Assembly (NCBI RefSeq): GCF_001579845.1
Contig: NZ_CP007440.1
Coordinates: forward strand, 3,680,029 to 3,744,028
Origin: Rhodoplanes sp. Z2-YC6860
GTDB taxonomy: Bacteria; Pseudomonadota; Alphaproteobacteria; Rhizobiales; Xanthobacteraceae
Direction of reading: 5' to 3'
Length of the DNA: 64,000 nucleotides
Position 1 is the first letter of the stretch. Every line of letters starts with the position of its first letter. The notes under the pieces are model-generated. The model was not told the origin of the DNA. It saw nothing but the letters and a program-made list of their open reading frames with translations, and did no database searches. The position numbers and the translations under genes are program-made. Positions 24,354-32,922 of this stretch are shown here, piece after piece.

Positions 24354-25523
24354 ATGAGCTTGCCACTGACGGGCATTCGCGTTGTCGAATTGACCACCAT
24401 GATCACGGGACCGTTGGCGGGCATGATGCTCGCCGATCTCGGTGCGTCGGTGATCAAGGTGGAGAATCCGGAGCGCGGCGATCCGTTCCGGAGCTTCCGC
24501 GGCGGTCTCTATGGCGGGCATTTCATTGCCTACAACCGCAACAAGCAAAGCGTGACGCTGGATCTGCGATCGGCTGAAGGGCTGAAATCGTTTCTCGCCC
24601 TGATCCGGAAGAGCGACGTTCTGATCGACAATTTCCGGGCCGGGGTTCTCGACAGGCTGGGACTGTCCAGCGAGCGGCTGATGAAGGAGAACCCGCGTCT
24701 CATCCATGCGTCGATCACGGGGTTCGGTGCCACCGGACCGTATCGCGACAGACCAGCCTATGACGCCGTGGCCCAGGCATTGGGCGGCATGTCTTCGCTG
24801 TTCCTCGACCCGGAGCAGCCCCAGGTGCAGGGGCCGACGCTGTCGGACAACGTCACCGGCTTCTACACGGCTTATGCAGTGCTCGCGGCCTTGTTCGAGC
24901 GGGTGCAGACCGGCAAGGGCAGGCGGATCGAGACCAGCATGCTGGAGTCGACGATTGCCTTTGCGCCGGATGCGTTCGTCAACTTCAAGCGTCATGGCAT
25001 CAAGGGCGCGCCGAGCACTCGTGCTGCCGTGTCGCAATCCTATGCGTTCCGTTGCGGCGACGGACGCCTGATCGCGGTTCACCTGTCATCGCAGCCGAAG
25101 TTCTGGGAAGGCCTGCTGAAAGCAATCGGCCGCGCCGATCTTGCTTCGAACGAGCTGTTCTCGACGCGGGAGAAGCGGATCGCGAATTACCATGCGCTCG
25201 GCGAGGCGCTCTCGAAGGTGTTCGCCACCCGGCCGCAGGAGGAATGGGGAACGCTGCTCGATCAAAACGACGTGCCGTTTGCTCCGGTCCTGGACATCGA
25301 AGAGGTCATGTCGGATCCGCAGATTCAGGAACTTGGAACCTTCTATCAGGTGAATCACCCGACCGAAGGCGAGGTGTGGGGCATCCATCCGCCCCTGCTG
25401 TTCGATGGCGAACGGCTGGGTCGGACATCGGCTCCGCCGACGCTTGGCGAACACACCAAAGAGGTCCTCGACGAACTGAAGCGCGAAGACGATGCGGCTC
25501 GGGACGCCAAGGCGGCAGGCTGA
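24354..25523 (+). CDS. CaiB/BaiF (type III) CoA transferase
   Basis: A 389-residue protein. The N-terminal Rossmann part has GIRVVELTTMITGPLAGMMLADLGA and VIKVENPERGDPFRSF. The catalytic Asp is expected in RPAYDAVAQALGG (about residue 137). The C-terminal part has DVPFAPVLDIEEVMSDPQ, a class landmark. It would move CoA between a donor acyl-CoA and the substrate acid. Only one such subunit is present, so a homodimer is expected. It is co-directional with tctC and Rieske genes. Confidence 0.92.
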   Translation: MSLPLTGIRVVELTTMITGPLAGMMLADLGASVIKVENPERGDPFRSFRGGLYGGHFIAYNRNKQSVTLDLRSAEGLKSFLALIRKSDVLIDNFRAGVLDRLGLSSERLMKENPRLIHASITGFGATGPYRDRPAYDAVAQALGGMSSLFLDPEQPQVQGPTLSDNVTGFYTAYAVLAALFERVQTGKGRRIETSMLESTIAFAPDAFVNFKRHGIKGAPSTRAAVSQSYAFRCGDGRLIAVHLSSQPKFWEGLLKAIGRADLASNELFSTREKRIANYHALGEALSKVFATRPQEEWGTLLDQNDVPFAPVLDIEEVMSDPQIQELGTFYQVNHPTEGEVWGIHPPLLFDGERLGRTSAPPTLGEHTKEVLDELKREDDAARDAKAAG

Positions 25524-25619
25524 GTCGCCGCTGCGCAGTTGGCCCGATTGCTGCATTCGCTATCGCACATCGCTCGTGCATCGCCACCGCCCATGACAAC
25601 GTTGCTCCACCGAGGTTCC

Positions 25620-26585
25620 ATGAAACTTTCAAGATCAGCGATCGGTCTCGCGGTTGTTGCGATGCTCGGGCAGACGCCTGCATTCGCGGATGACTATCCG
25701 TCGCGCCCGATCAAGATCATCGCGCCGATCGCGGCCGGCGGGCCGAGCGACACGGCGGCGCGGCTCGTGGCGCAGACTTTGTCTCGCCACCTGGGCCAGA
25801 GCATCGTGGTTGAGAACCGCACCGGCGCCGGTGGTGTCGTTGGCACCGAAATCGCCGCCAGCGCTCCACCGGATGGATACACACTGCTGCTCAGCATCGC
25901 GGCGACCTTCACGGTGATCCCGCTTTCGAAGAAGGTCGGTTACGACCCTGAGAACGATTTCATCGCGCTGGGGCAGATCTGGCAGGCGCCGCAGGCCCTC
26001 GTCGTGAGGGCGAATTCTCCGTTCAACTCCGCCGCCGATCTGGTCAGCTACGCCAAGGCCAATCCCGGCAAGCTCACCTTCGGCTCGGCCGGCATCGGGA
26101 CGACGACGCATCTTTCCATCGAGCTGCTCAAGCGCGACGCCGATATCGATGTGACGCACGTGCCCTATCGCGGCACCAGCCAGTCGGTTGCCGACATCAT
26201 GGGCGGCACCATCGACGCGGCGTTCGGCGACGTGTCGAACGTCTCGCCGTTCGTCGAAGGCGGCAAGCTGAAAGCGCTTGCCACGACCGGCACCGAGCGC
26301 TCGGCGCTGATGCCGGACGTGCCGACCACGACCGAAGCCGGAATTCCCGGCGTGCGGACCGTGAACTGGTACGGCCTCCATGTTCAGGCCAAGGCGCCGC
26401 GAGAGATTCAGGACAAGCTCAAGGCCGCCGTGTTGGCGACGCAGAACGATCCGGGGTTCAAAGCCGCGCTGACCAAGAACGCGACGTCGACCGGGACCGT
26501 GGGCGCCGAGGCGTTCGACCGCATGATCCGCGAGGAGCGACAGCGGCTTGCGCCGGTGATACGTTCGCTCGGGCAGATTCAATAG
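25620..26585 (+). CDS. TctC family substrate-binding protein
   Basis: A 321-residue protein with a signal peptide (MKLSRSAIGLAVVAMLG, then AFADDYPSRP). Family marks are IAAGGPSDTAARLVAQTL, IVVENRTGAGGVVGTE, PDGYTLLLSIAATFTV, YAKANPGKLTFGSAGIG, PYRGTSQSVADIMGGTIDA and LMPDVPTTTEAG. It resembles the copy at 23331 more than the minus-strand copies, so these two are probably duplicates. ATG 25620 follows GAGG and begins the signal peptide. It lies between the CoA transferase and dioxygenase genes. Confidence 0.9.
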   Translation: MKLSRSAIGLAVVAMLGQTPAFADDYPSRPIKIIAPIAAGGPSDTAARLVAQTLSRHLGQSIVVENRTGAGGVVGTEIAASAPPDGYTLLLSIAATFTVIPLSKKVGYDPENDFIALGQIWQAPQALVVRANSPFNSAADLVSYAKANPGKLTFGSAGIGTTTHLSIELLKRDADIDVTHVPYRGTSQSVADIMGGTIDAAFGDVSNVSPFVEGGKLKALATTGTERSALMPDVPTTTEAGIPGVRTVNWYGLHVQAKAPREIQDKLKAAVLATQNDPGFKAALTKNATSTGTVGAEAFDRMIREERQRLAPVIRSLGQIQ

Positions 26586-26603
26586 ATTCTGGGAGCTCTC
26601 GCG

Positions 26604-27980
26604 ATGGACGTGCGCAGTCTCATCGACGTCAAGAACGGCACCGCGAGCCGCGAGATCTTCGTCGATCGCGACATCTACCGTCAGGAGCAGGAGCAGATCT
26701 TCGCCCGCGCCTGGCTGCTCGTCGGCCATGAGTGCCAGGTGCCGAATCCGGACGACTTTTACGTGTCGCGCATGGGCGAGGAGTCGGTGATCCTGACGCG
26801 CGATCGCCAGGGCAAGCTGCACGTCTTCCTCAACTCATGCCGCCATCGCGGCATGAAGCTTTGCCGTCACGACGAGGGCAACACCCGGGTTTTCAGCTGT
26901 CCGTATCACGCCTGGAGCTATTCGACCGACGGCGCGCTGGTCTCGACGCCCGGCGAGCTGTTCGGCGTGCCGGGCTACAAGAAATACTACCACGAGGAGC
27001 TCGACAAAAAAGAATGGGGCCTCGCGCCGGTCGCGCAGATGGTCAACTACCGCGGCACGATCTGGGCAACCTGGGACCGCAATGCCGCGCCGTTCGAGGA
27101 CTATCTTGGCAGCATGCGGTTGTGGCTCGACTCGGCGCTCGATCATCGCGACGGCCGGGACGGCGGCTCGACGCTGCTGGTCGGCGTGCAGAAGTGGCGC
27201 ATCAACTGCAACTGGAAATTCCCGGCGACCAATTTTGTCGGCGATGCCGCGCACGTCGTGGCGCACCGCTCGGTCGACATGGTCAACCTCAATCCGAGCG
27301 GCACCGAAGGCCGGAGGGATGAGCGGCCCGAGGGACACGCTGCGTTCGGCTGGCCCGATCTCGGTCATGGCGGCCTCGGCTTCGCTTCGCGCCCCGAAGA
27401 GGAATTTCCGCGGCCGGCGGCGTTCCAGAAATATCCGCACGTGGCGGAGTATCTGGCCAAGTCCGCGAAAGCCCATCAGGCGCGTCGCGCCGGGCGCATC
27501 CATCAGCAGGGCAAGGGCACGATCTTCCCGAACATGTCGTTCCACGAGGATCAGCCACGCACGATGATCGTGCATCATCCCAACGGACCGACGCAGACCG
27601 AGTTCTGGCGTTACTACCTGATCGATGCGGACGCGCCGGCCGAGGTCGTTGACACGCTGCGGCACTACTACATGACCTATTCGGGTCCCGGCGGGATGAC
27701 CGAGCAGGACGATCTCGAGAACTGGGCCTCGGCCACTGAAGCGAGCCAGGGCGCGGTCGCGCGGCGCTTGCCGTACAATTACCAGCAGGGGCTGCGCTAT
27801 TCGGTCCCGTACGAAGGCCTTCCGGGCGCGGTCTGGTGCGGCGAGCGGGTCACCGAACAGAACCAGCTGATCTGGCTCAAGCGCTGGGCCGAGTTCATGG
27901 AAGGGCGCGACTGGGATCAGTTGATGCGGCGCTCGCAGGTCGCGAACGACGTCGCGTTCCCGCTGAAGCTCGTGCGGTGA
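26604..27980 (+). CDS. Rieske non-haem iron ring-hydroxylating dioxygenase, alpha subunit
   Basis: A 458-residue protein. The Rieske [2Fe-2S] motif is complete: C79-x-H81, 17 residues, C99-x2-H102. The catalytic domain carries likely Fe(II) ligands D214, H217 and H221 in NFVGDAAHVVAH. The spacing is DxxHxxxH, one residue shorter than the DxxHxxxxH of naphthalene dioxygenase. With the beta subunit 4 bases downstream it should form an oligomeric terminal oxygenase that dihydroxylates or demethylates an aromatic substrate. No ferredoxin or reductase gene is present. It has no signal peptide, so it is cytoplasmic. Confidence 0.92.
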   Translation: MDVRSLIDVKNGTASREIFVDRDIYRQEQEQIFARAWLLVGHECQVPNPDDFYVSRMGEESVILTRDRQGKLHVFLNSCRHRGMKLCRHDEGNTRVFSCPYHAWSYSTDGALVSTPGELFGVPGYKKYYHEELDKKEWGLAPVAQMVNYRGTIWATWDRNAAPFEDYLGSMRLWLDSALDHRDGRDGGSTLLVGVQKWRINCNWKFPATNFVGDAAHVVAHRSVDMVNLNPSGTEGRRDERPEGHAAFGWPDLGHGGLGFASRPEEEFPRPAAFQKYPHVAEYLAKSAKAHQARRAGRIHQQGKGTIFPNMSFHEDQPRTMIVHHPNGPTQTEFWRYYLIDADAPAEVVDTLRHYYMTYSGPGGMTEQDDLENWASATEASQGAVARRLPYNYQQGLRYSVPYEGLPGAVWCGERVTEQNQLIWLKRWAEFMEGRDWDQLMRRSQVANDVAFPLKLVR

Positions 27981-27984
27981 TATC

Positions 27985-28533
27985 TTGAACGCAAGCCTGC
28001 CGAAGAGCTACGACGCGATCGCATTGCGCTACGAAGTCGAGGATTTCCTCAATCGCGAGGCCGACCTCGTCGACGAACGGAAGTTCGACGAATGGCTGAC
28101 ACTGTTCAGCGACGACCTGCAATACCGCATGCCGATCGTCCGCAACATCGCCGCGCCCAGCATCGCCCATGAATACCTGACAGGGCCGCTCGATATTTCG
28201 TGGTTCGACGAAGGCAAGGAAACGTTGGCCACGCGCGTGGCGCAGATCAAGACCGGCGTCCACTGGGCCGAGGAGCCGCTGTCGCGCACCTCGCATCTCG
28301 TCACCAACGTGCGGATCGTCAAAGCGGAGCCTTCCGTCGCCGATGCGCGCGAGGTCGAGGTGAGCTGCAAGTTTCTGGTCTATCGCAACCGCAACACCGA
28401 CACCGAGGACACGTTGATCGGCCGCCGCGCCGATGTCCTGCGACGCAACGGCGATTCATGGCTGATTTGCCGCAGAACGCTCTACATCAATCAGAGTGTT
28501 CTGCTGGCGGGAAACTTGAGCTTCTTTGTGTAG
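27985..28533 (+). CDS. Ring-hydroxylating dioxygenase, beta subunit (SnoaL-like fold)
   Basis: A 182-residue protein. The beta-subunit pattern is clear: VEDFLNREADLVDERKFDEWL near the N-terminus, YRMPIV, SHLVTNVRI, and the terminal LICRRTLYINQSVLLAGNLSFF. This subunit is structural and can shape specificity. The start is TTG 27985 with a GGTGA site inside the alpha-subunit end. It is the last gene of the operon. Confidence 0.9.
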   Translation: MNASLPKSYDAIALRYEVEDFLNREADLVDERKFDEWLTLFSDDLQYRMPIVRNIAAPSIAHEYLTGPLDISWFDEGKETLATRVAQIKTGVHWAEEPLSRTSHLVTNVRIVKAEPSVADAREVEVSCKFLVYRNRNTDTEDTLIGRRADVLRRNGDSWLICRRTLYINQSVLLAGNLSFFV

Positions 28534-28701
28534 CTGCCAAAGCGGCGCCCCGGATCGGCTAAAGGATCAACCGAAGGTGTGGACCGGCGAGGCCCTTGAG
28601 GTCCAGCTCGACAAGGGCCTTGCCGGGGGCGATAGGTGCTTCACTTCAGCCCGGCGCAATTGATGCGCCGCATGTTGACGGAATTGAGTCGTATCAAATG
28701 A

Positions 28702-28730
28702 AAGGCCCCGCCGTGGGGAGGCGGGGCCTT
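28702..28730. terminator. Strong hairpin after the dioxygenase operon
   Basis: AAGGCCCCGCC pairs perfectly with GGCGGGGCCTT around a 7-base loop. Neither strand has a long T-run; the minus side reads CTTTCATTT. It is 169 bases beyond the beta-subunit stop. Confidence 0.55.
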
Positions 28731-28917
28731 AAGTTTGAGCAAGCAAGTGGGCGGGAAAATCGCTTGCTCGTACTCGAATGCAACATTCCTGAAACCCGGA
28801 CGATCTGACAGTGCACAAACGCACACCTTGGAACGCTCTCGGGAACGCTCTTGCTCGCAACGGGTGACTCCCGCCGTGATCTTTACCTCCGGGGACATCG
28901 GTGGGCGCAAAAACAAA

Positions 28918-28938
28918 AGCCCCGTGCGAGACGGGGCT
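28918..28938 (-). terminator. Intrinsic terminator, minus strand
   Basis: AGCCCCG pairs with CGGGGCT around a 7-base loop. On the minus strand it is followed by TTTGTTTTTGCG, a good T-rich tail. The nearest minus-strand gene upstream is at 29377, over 400 bases away, so the transcript it ends is not clear. Confidence 0.55.
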
Positions 28939-29165
28939 CTGGGGTACGCATCACCTTGCCCCATGAACGGAGCATCGCCGCTTCAGGTTAAAAATTTGCA
29001 GCCGGAAATTGTTGCCGGGTGACGTCTCCGCGAAGGCGCGGCGCGTGTTTCGCCACGGCTGCAATAAACAGTTCCAGATTTTGGTGTCCCCGATTGCTGC
29101 GCCCTAAAAGCGCCTCATGCCGGAAGCAGGTTCAAGTTGCGGGCGCTGTGAAGCATTGCAGTATC

Positions 29166-29339
29166 ATGTCTGGAAACGAGCGAATAAGCCGCCCTGCAAA
29201 TCTCGTTGCTGAGTATCGAGCCCGGGCCGTTCGTTGCCGCGAAGATGCCAAACGCGCGCAAGTGTTCGAGCGGCGCTACGAGTTGGAAGCCGAAGCCGAA
29301 CATCTCGAACAACTCGTCGAAGAGATGTCTGCTCCGTAA
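29166..29339 (+). CDS. Small helical protein, unknown function
   Basis: A 57-residue, highly charged helix-rich protein (NLVAEYRARAVRCREDAKRA, ELEAEAEHLEQLVEEM). Similar short Glu/Arg-rich proteins are common in Bradyrhizobium-type genomes. The ribosome binding site is weak. Coding status is moderately supported by its composition. Confidence 0.5.
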   Translation: MSGNERISRPANLVAEYRARAVRCREDAKRAQVFERRYELEAEAEHLEQLVEEMSAP

Positions 29340-29376
29340 AGGTGAACTTCGAGCGGTCGCGGGCCTTAGTGGAAAT

Positions 29377-29754
29377 TCAGCGCCAGAGTCCCAGTTCGGA
29401 CCACTTCGTCTGAGGAATTTGCTTCCCGATTTTGTATTTGAATGCCGTGACGTGCAGATGGTCCGGCGTGCCTTTGCACACGAATGAAAGCTCGAACCAC
29501 CTTCCGTCGGCGCGGAAGGCACCGCCATTCACGGTGAGCGTGTGGCCTTTGTGCTGAGGACGGACGGTGATGTCCGACTTCGCCCGGTCCGCAAATTTCC
29601 CCGTGTCCTGCTTGATGCGCTTCATGGCCTCGAAGTCGCAGATCTGTTCGAGCCTGGTATTCGGCTCCACATTGCGAAGGCTGTCGAGAAAGCGCTGGTC
29701 TTGTGCGTGAGCGGGTACTGTCAGCGAAAGGACGAGGAGAAGGGACGTTCGCAA
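29377..29754 (-). CDS. DUF930-family secreted protein
   Basis: A 125-residue protein with a signal peptide (MRTSLLLVLSLTVPAHA). The DUF930 pattern follows: RFLDSLRNVEPNTRLEQICD, FEAMKRI, ADRAKSDI, GGAFRADGRWFELSF and CKGTPDHLHVTAFKYKIG. Two Cys residues flank the core and may form a disulphide. Function unknown. It is followed by the tRNA-Val on the same strand upstream. Confidence 0.78.
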   Translation of the reverse strand: MRTSLLLVLSLTVPAHAQDQRFLDSLRNVEPNTRLEQICDFEAMKRIKQDTGKFADRAKSDITVRPQHKGHTLTVNGGAFRADGRWFELSFVCKGTPDHLHVTAFKYKIGKQIPQTKWSELGLWR

Positions 29755-29796
29755 CCGGCCCTCACGAAGACTGTGAGTGATGTCGAAGGGGAAAGA

Positions 29797-29871
29797 TGGT
29801 GGGCGTTGTAGGGATTGAACCTACGACCTCTCCCGTGTGAAGGGAACGCTCTCCCGCTGAGCTAAACGCCC
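29797..29871 (-). tRNA. tRNA-Val (anticodon CAC)
   Basis: On the minus strand the 5' end is GGGCGTTTAGCTCAGCGGG. The anticodon stem-loop is TTCCC-TTCACAC-GGGAG with CAC at positions 34-36. The T arm is AGGTTCAATCC, and the acceptor arm closes with CGCCC, A and an encoded CCA. It is 75 bases long and reads GUG (valine) codons. Confidence 0.95.
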
Positions 29872-30004
29872 GACCGGCCGTCCTTGTAGGGAGCCGGCGT
29901 GAGTGATGTCAAGGAAGCCGGTTGACGAACCGCAACGCGGCCGTGGTCTTCGACAAATCCCAAGGAACCGCCGCCCAGATCGCGTCCGGACGGCCATGCG
30001 CGGT

Positions 30005-30562
30005 CTACCGCGCCGGAGCGGGCGGCCAGGGCGAGGCGGGTGCTGCTTCCGGCGGTGGCGGCGAGGGCGCCATCGCCTGCGGCGTGGAGGTCTTCGGGGC
30101 TTGCGAGGTGGTGTTCCTCGGAGCCTGCGAGGTCGTCACGGGCTTCGGCCGCTGTTTCGGTTTCGGCTTGGCGGTCGCCACCGGCCCCGTCCGGCGTGGC
30201 GGCGGTGCGCCTGCCGGCGAAAGCTCGACGAACAGCGGATTGGGCACGAGTCGCGGCGCACCGGTCTCGCCTTCGGGGGTCGTTTCGGTCGAGGCGACGG
30301 TCCTCACAGGAACGGTCTGCGGCGCATAGCCGGGCAGCGTGAAGGTCACCGTGAACTGGTCCGCGGCCACCGCGAGCGAGCAGGGCGTCTGGCACGTCTG
30401 GCCGTTCGAGGTGCGCGCCTCGGCGCCGGCCGGCTCGGATTCGAACTGCATGGTGGTCGCCGACGGGGCGCCTTTGGGCAGGTCGAACTGCATCCAGCTC
30501 GGCATGCTCGAACAGGCGCTGAGGCCCAATCCGCATGCGGCAATGACGACGAACCGTTTCAT
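30005..30562 (-). CDS. PEGA-domain lipoprotein with Pro-rich tail
   Basis: A 185-residue protein. It has a signal with lipobox GLSAC (Cys about residue 17), so it is probably lipid-anchored. Next comes a PEGA-like domain (EPAGAEARTSNGQTCQTPCS ... FTVTFTLPGYAPQTVPV). The long C-terminal region is rich in Pro, Ala, Lys and Thr (KPKPKQRPKPV, PPPPEAAP) and probably disordered. ATG 30562 starts the signal peptide. Function unknown; it may contact the cell wall or a partner. Confidence 0.7.
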   Translation of the reverse strand: MKRFVVIAACGLGLSACSSMPSWMQFDLPKGAPSATTMQFESEPAGAEARTSNGQTCQTPCSLAVAADQFTVTFTLPGYAPQTVPVRTVASTETTPEGETGAPRLVPNPLFVELSPAGAPPPRRTGPVATAKPKPKQRPKPVTTSQAPRNTTSQAPKTSTPQAMAPSPPPPEAAPASPWPPAPAR

Positions 30563-30802
30563 GGTCGAACCCCACTCAGGCGGCCGCGAGGCCGCGTTAC
30601 TCAATATCCGGAGCGGTGGCTGAAGGTGCGTAACCGTCCGTCCCCCCGCGGCGTGTCCCTGCGCCGCGACATCCGGCAGCCTTTGCGATATGGACCGGCC
30701 GGAAATGGTACTCCGCATCCACACTGCGCTGATTACAGTAAAATAAGGCTTAAAGAGGCCATTTTTAAGGGAATTCGCCGTTTTGCCGGGGCCTGCGAGG
30801 GG

Positions 30803-31480
30803 TCAGCGTGACGCCGAAGCCAGTTCCAGCACGGCCGGGACGAGCTGGTCATAGTGGCTGATGAGCCGGTCCGGGGTGAGCTTCTCCACCGGGATTTCGC
30901 TGTAGCCGAAGTCCACCGCCACAATCGGAACGCCAGCAGCGCGCGCGGTCGCAATGTCGGTCTCGCTGTCGCCCACCATGATGGAGCGCTCCATTGCGCC
31001 GCCTGCGGCGTGAATGGTCCGGCGCAGGATCTCCGGATCGGGCTTGTAGATGTTGAAGGTGTCCGGCCCGCAGATCGCCTCGAAGCGGTGGGTCATCTTC
31101 AGCGCTTCGAGCAGGAGCCTCGAAAGACCCTCGCGCTTGTTGGTGCAGACCGCAAAGCGGAAGCCGTGCCCGGCGAGCTGATCGAGGGCCGCGTCCAGCC
31201 CCGGGAACGGCCGCGAGCGGTCGGCGACATGCTCGCCGTAGTAGCGGATGAAATCGGCGAGCATGCGGTCCAGCTCGGCGCTGTCGACCGCGCGGCCTTC
31301 GAGACGGAGCCCGTTCTCGATCATCCGGCGCGCCCCGCCGCCGATCATGTTGCGCGCCTCGGCATAGGGAAGCTCCGGCAGGCTCTCGCGGCGAAACACC
31401 CAGTTCAGGGTGTCGACGAGGTCCGGCGCCGTCTCGACCAGGGTGCCGTCGAGATCGAAAATCACGGTGAGGGGCGGCAT
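30803..31480 (-). CDS. gph: Phosphoglycolate phosphatase (HAD superfamily)
   Basis: A 225-residue HAD phosphatase. Motif I is [14 protein letters not shown] near residues 7-20, motif II CTNKR, the Lys in YKPDPEIL and motif [17 protein letters not shown]. The cap domain has [15 protein letters not shown], typical of Gph. It hydrolyses 2-phosphoglycolate arising from DNA repair or photorespiration-like side reactions. ATG 31480 is the start of the fold. It is divergent from rpiA, a sugar-phosphate enzyme. Confidence 0.88.
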   Translation of the reverse strand: MPPLTVIFDLDGTLVETAPDLVDTLNWVFRRESLPELPYAEARNMIGGGARRMIENGLRLEGRAVDSAELDRMLADFIRYYGEHVADRSRPFPGLDAALDQLAGHGFRFAVCTNKREGLSRLLLEALKMTHRFEAICGPDTFNIYKPDPEILRRTIHAAGGAMERSIMVGDSETDIATARAAGVPIVAVDFGYSEIPVEKLTPDRLISHYDQLVPAVLELASASR

Positions 31481-31603
31481 TGCTTTCCGGGTATCCGTTT
31501 CTGGGTATCTCTTGTTCTGGGTATCTCTTGGCCTGGCGGCTATCGCTTGCGAGGAAACGACGCTAGAGAAGCGGGCGGTTCCCTCATCTTTCAAGCGCGT
31601 TCA

Positions 31604-32317
31604 ATGGACATCGAAGCGCAGAAACGTCAAGCCGCGGCCGTGGCGGTGGAGTGGGTGAAGCCCGGCATGAAGCTTGGGCTCGGCACCGGCTCCACGGCCA
31701 AGCATTTCGTCGAGTTGTTGGCGGAACGGGTGCACAAGGGCCTCAACGTCGTCGGCGTGCCGACTTCGGAGGTAACGCGGGCGTTGGCCGAAAAGGTCGG
31801 TGTGCCGCTGACCACGCTCGATGAGACGCCTGCGCTCGACATGACGATCGATGGCGCCGACGAGATCGGCCCGGACTTGAGCCTGATCAAGGGCGGGGGC
31901 GGGGCGCTGCTTCGCGAAAAGATCGTGGCCGCAGCCTCGACCCGCATGGTGGTGATCGCCGACGAGAGCAAATGGGTGACGGCGCTCGGCGCCTTCCCGC
32001 TGCCGATCGAGGTGATGCCGTTCGGGCTTGCCGCCACCAGGCGCGCCGTGGAGGCGGCCTGCGCGGCGGCCGGCTGCCCGGGGCCCTCGGCGGTGCGGCA
32101 GGGCAAGGATGGCCACGCTTTCGTCACGGACGGGGGGCACTGGATTCTCGACGCGCGGCTCGGGCGGATCCCCGACCCGGTAACGCTTTCCGCGAAATTG
32201 TCGCAGATCCCCGGGGTGGTGGAGCACGGCCTGTTCATCGGCATGGCGCAAGCCGCTATTCTGGCTGGACCTGCCGGCGCTCGCGTGGTCGAACGGCCTC
32301 AAAGAGCTCAGTCGTAG
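31604..32317 (+). CDS. rpiA: Ribose-5-phosphate isomerase A
   Basis: A 237-residue protein of normal RpiA length. The signature elements are [31 protein letters not shown] (Asp, Asp and Lys of the active site) and EVMPFG, with [10 protein letters not shown] near the end. It interconverts ribose-5-phosphate and ribulose-5-phosphate in the pentose phosphate pathway. ATG 31604 begins the family N-terminus. It is followed closely by a DUF2059 gene and gor, a common order in Bradyrhizobium-like genomes. Confidence 0.95.
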   Translation: MDIEAQKRQAAAVAVEWVKPGMKLGLGTGSTAKHFVELLAERVHKGLNVVGVPTSEVTRALAEKVGVPLTTLDETPALDMTIDGADEIGPDLSLIKGGGGALLREKIVAAASTRMVVIADESKWVTALGAFPLPIEVMPFGLAATRRAVEAACAAAGCPGPSAVRQGKDGHAFVTDGGHWILDARLGRIPDPVTLSAKLSQIPGVVEHGLFIGMAQAAILAGPAGARVVERPQRAQS

Positions 32318-32336
32318 GGTTTAAGGGAGTTACCGC

Positions 32337-32861
32337 ATGACATTCCGCCGAACCGTCCGGGCGCTCAGCGCCGTGGCCGTCCTCGCCATCGCGCTGTCCG
32401 GACCTGGCTTTGCCCAGCAGCCGGCGGCGCAGCCCAAGATCAGCCCGACCGCGATGCTGCTCGCCAAAGAGCTTGTCGACCTCAAGGGCGCCGCGGCGGC
32501 CTATGACCCGCTGGTCAACGGCGTGATCGAGTATCACAAGAACTTCTTCATACAGAACAACCCGAACCTCGCCAAGGATCTCGATCAGATAGCGCAAAAG
32601 CTCTCCGCAGATCTCGCTCCGCGCAAAGCCGAGATGCAGCAGGAGATCACCCGCATTTACGCCTCGCATTTCACCGAGCAGGAGCTGAAGGACGCGCTGG
32701 CGTTCTACAAATCGCCGCTCGGAAAGAAGCTCATTGCCGAAGAGCCCAAGGCGCTGGAAGAAACCTTGAAGGCGGCCGACGACTGGTCACGCAAATTTGC
32801 GGGTGAGGTCGACGCCAAATTCCGCGCCGAGATGCAAAAGCGCGGCAAGAACCTTATCTGA
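32337..32861 (+). CDS. DUF2059-domain periplasmic protein
   Basis: A 174-residue protein with a signal peptide (VRALSAVAVLAIALSGPGFA, then QQP). The DUF2059 part has EITRIYASHFTEQELKDALA and FYKSPLGKKLIAEEP. It is probably a periplasmic helical protein of unknown role. It has an AAGGGAG ribosome binding site and lies 19 bases after rpiA, so it is probably in one operon with rpiA and gor. Confidence 0.85.
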   Translation: MTFRRTVRALSAVAVLAIALSGPGFAQQPAAQPKISPTAMLLAKELVDLKGAAAAYDPLVNGVIEYHKNFFIQNNPNLAKDLDQIAQKLSADLAPRKAEMQQEITRIYASHFTEQELKDALAFYKSPLGKKLIAEEPKALEETLKAADDWSRKFAGEVDAKFRAEMQKRGKNLI

Positions 32862-32922
32862 CATCCCCCAAGTGCTATCAGCACCGCCGGTCGGGGCGGG
32901 CTAACCTCAGGGGCTTCGAGCC

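Larger units (their letters stand above)
28534..29165. other. Gene-poor spacer with two hairpins
   Basis: No convincing gene. A short open frame ending at TGA 28661 encodes VWTGEALEVQLDKGLAGG and may be a relic; it is not recognised. Hairpins lie at 28702-28730 and 28918-28938. A small RNA between them is possible but not supported by a clear promoter. Confidence 0.4.

Noticed and set aside
28550-28663. Open frame with VWTGEALEVQLDKGLAGG
   Set aside because: No start signal and no family recognised; retained only as a possible relic within the spacer entry.
29797-29871. tRNA-Val as an integration site of an island
   Set aside because: No integrase or second copy of the tRNA 3' end was seen; the catabolic island ends more than 1 kb away.
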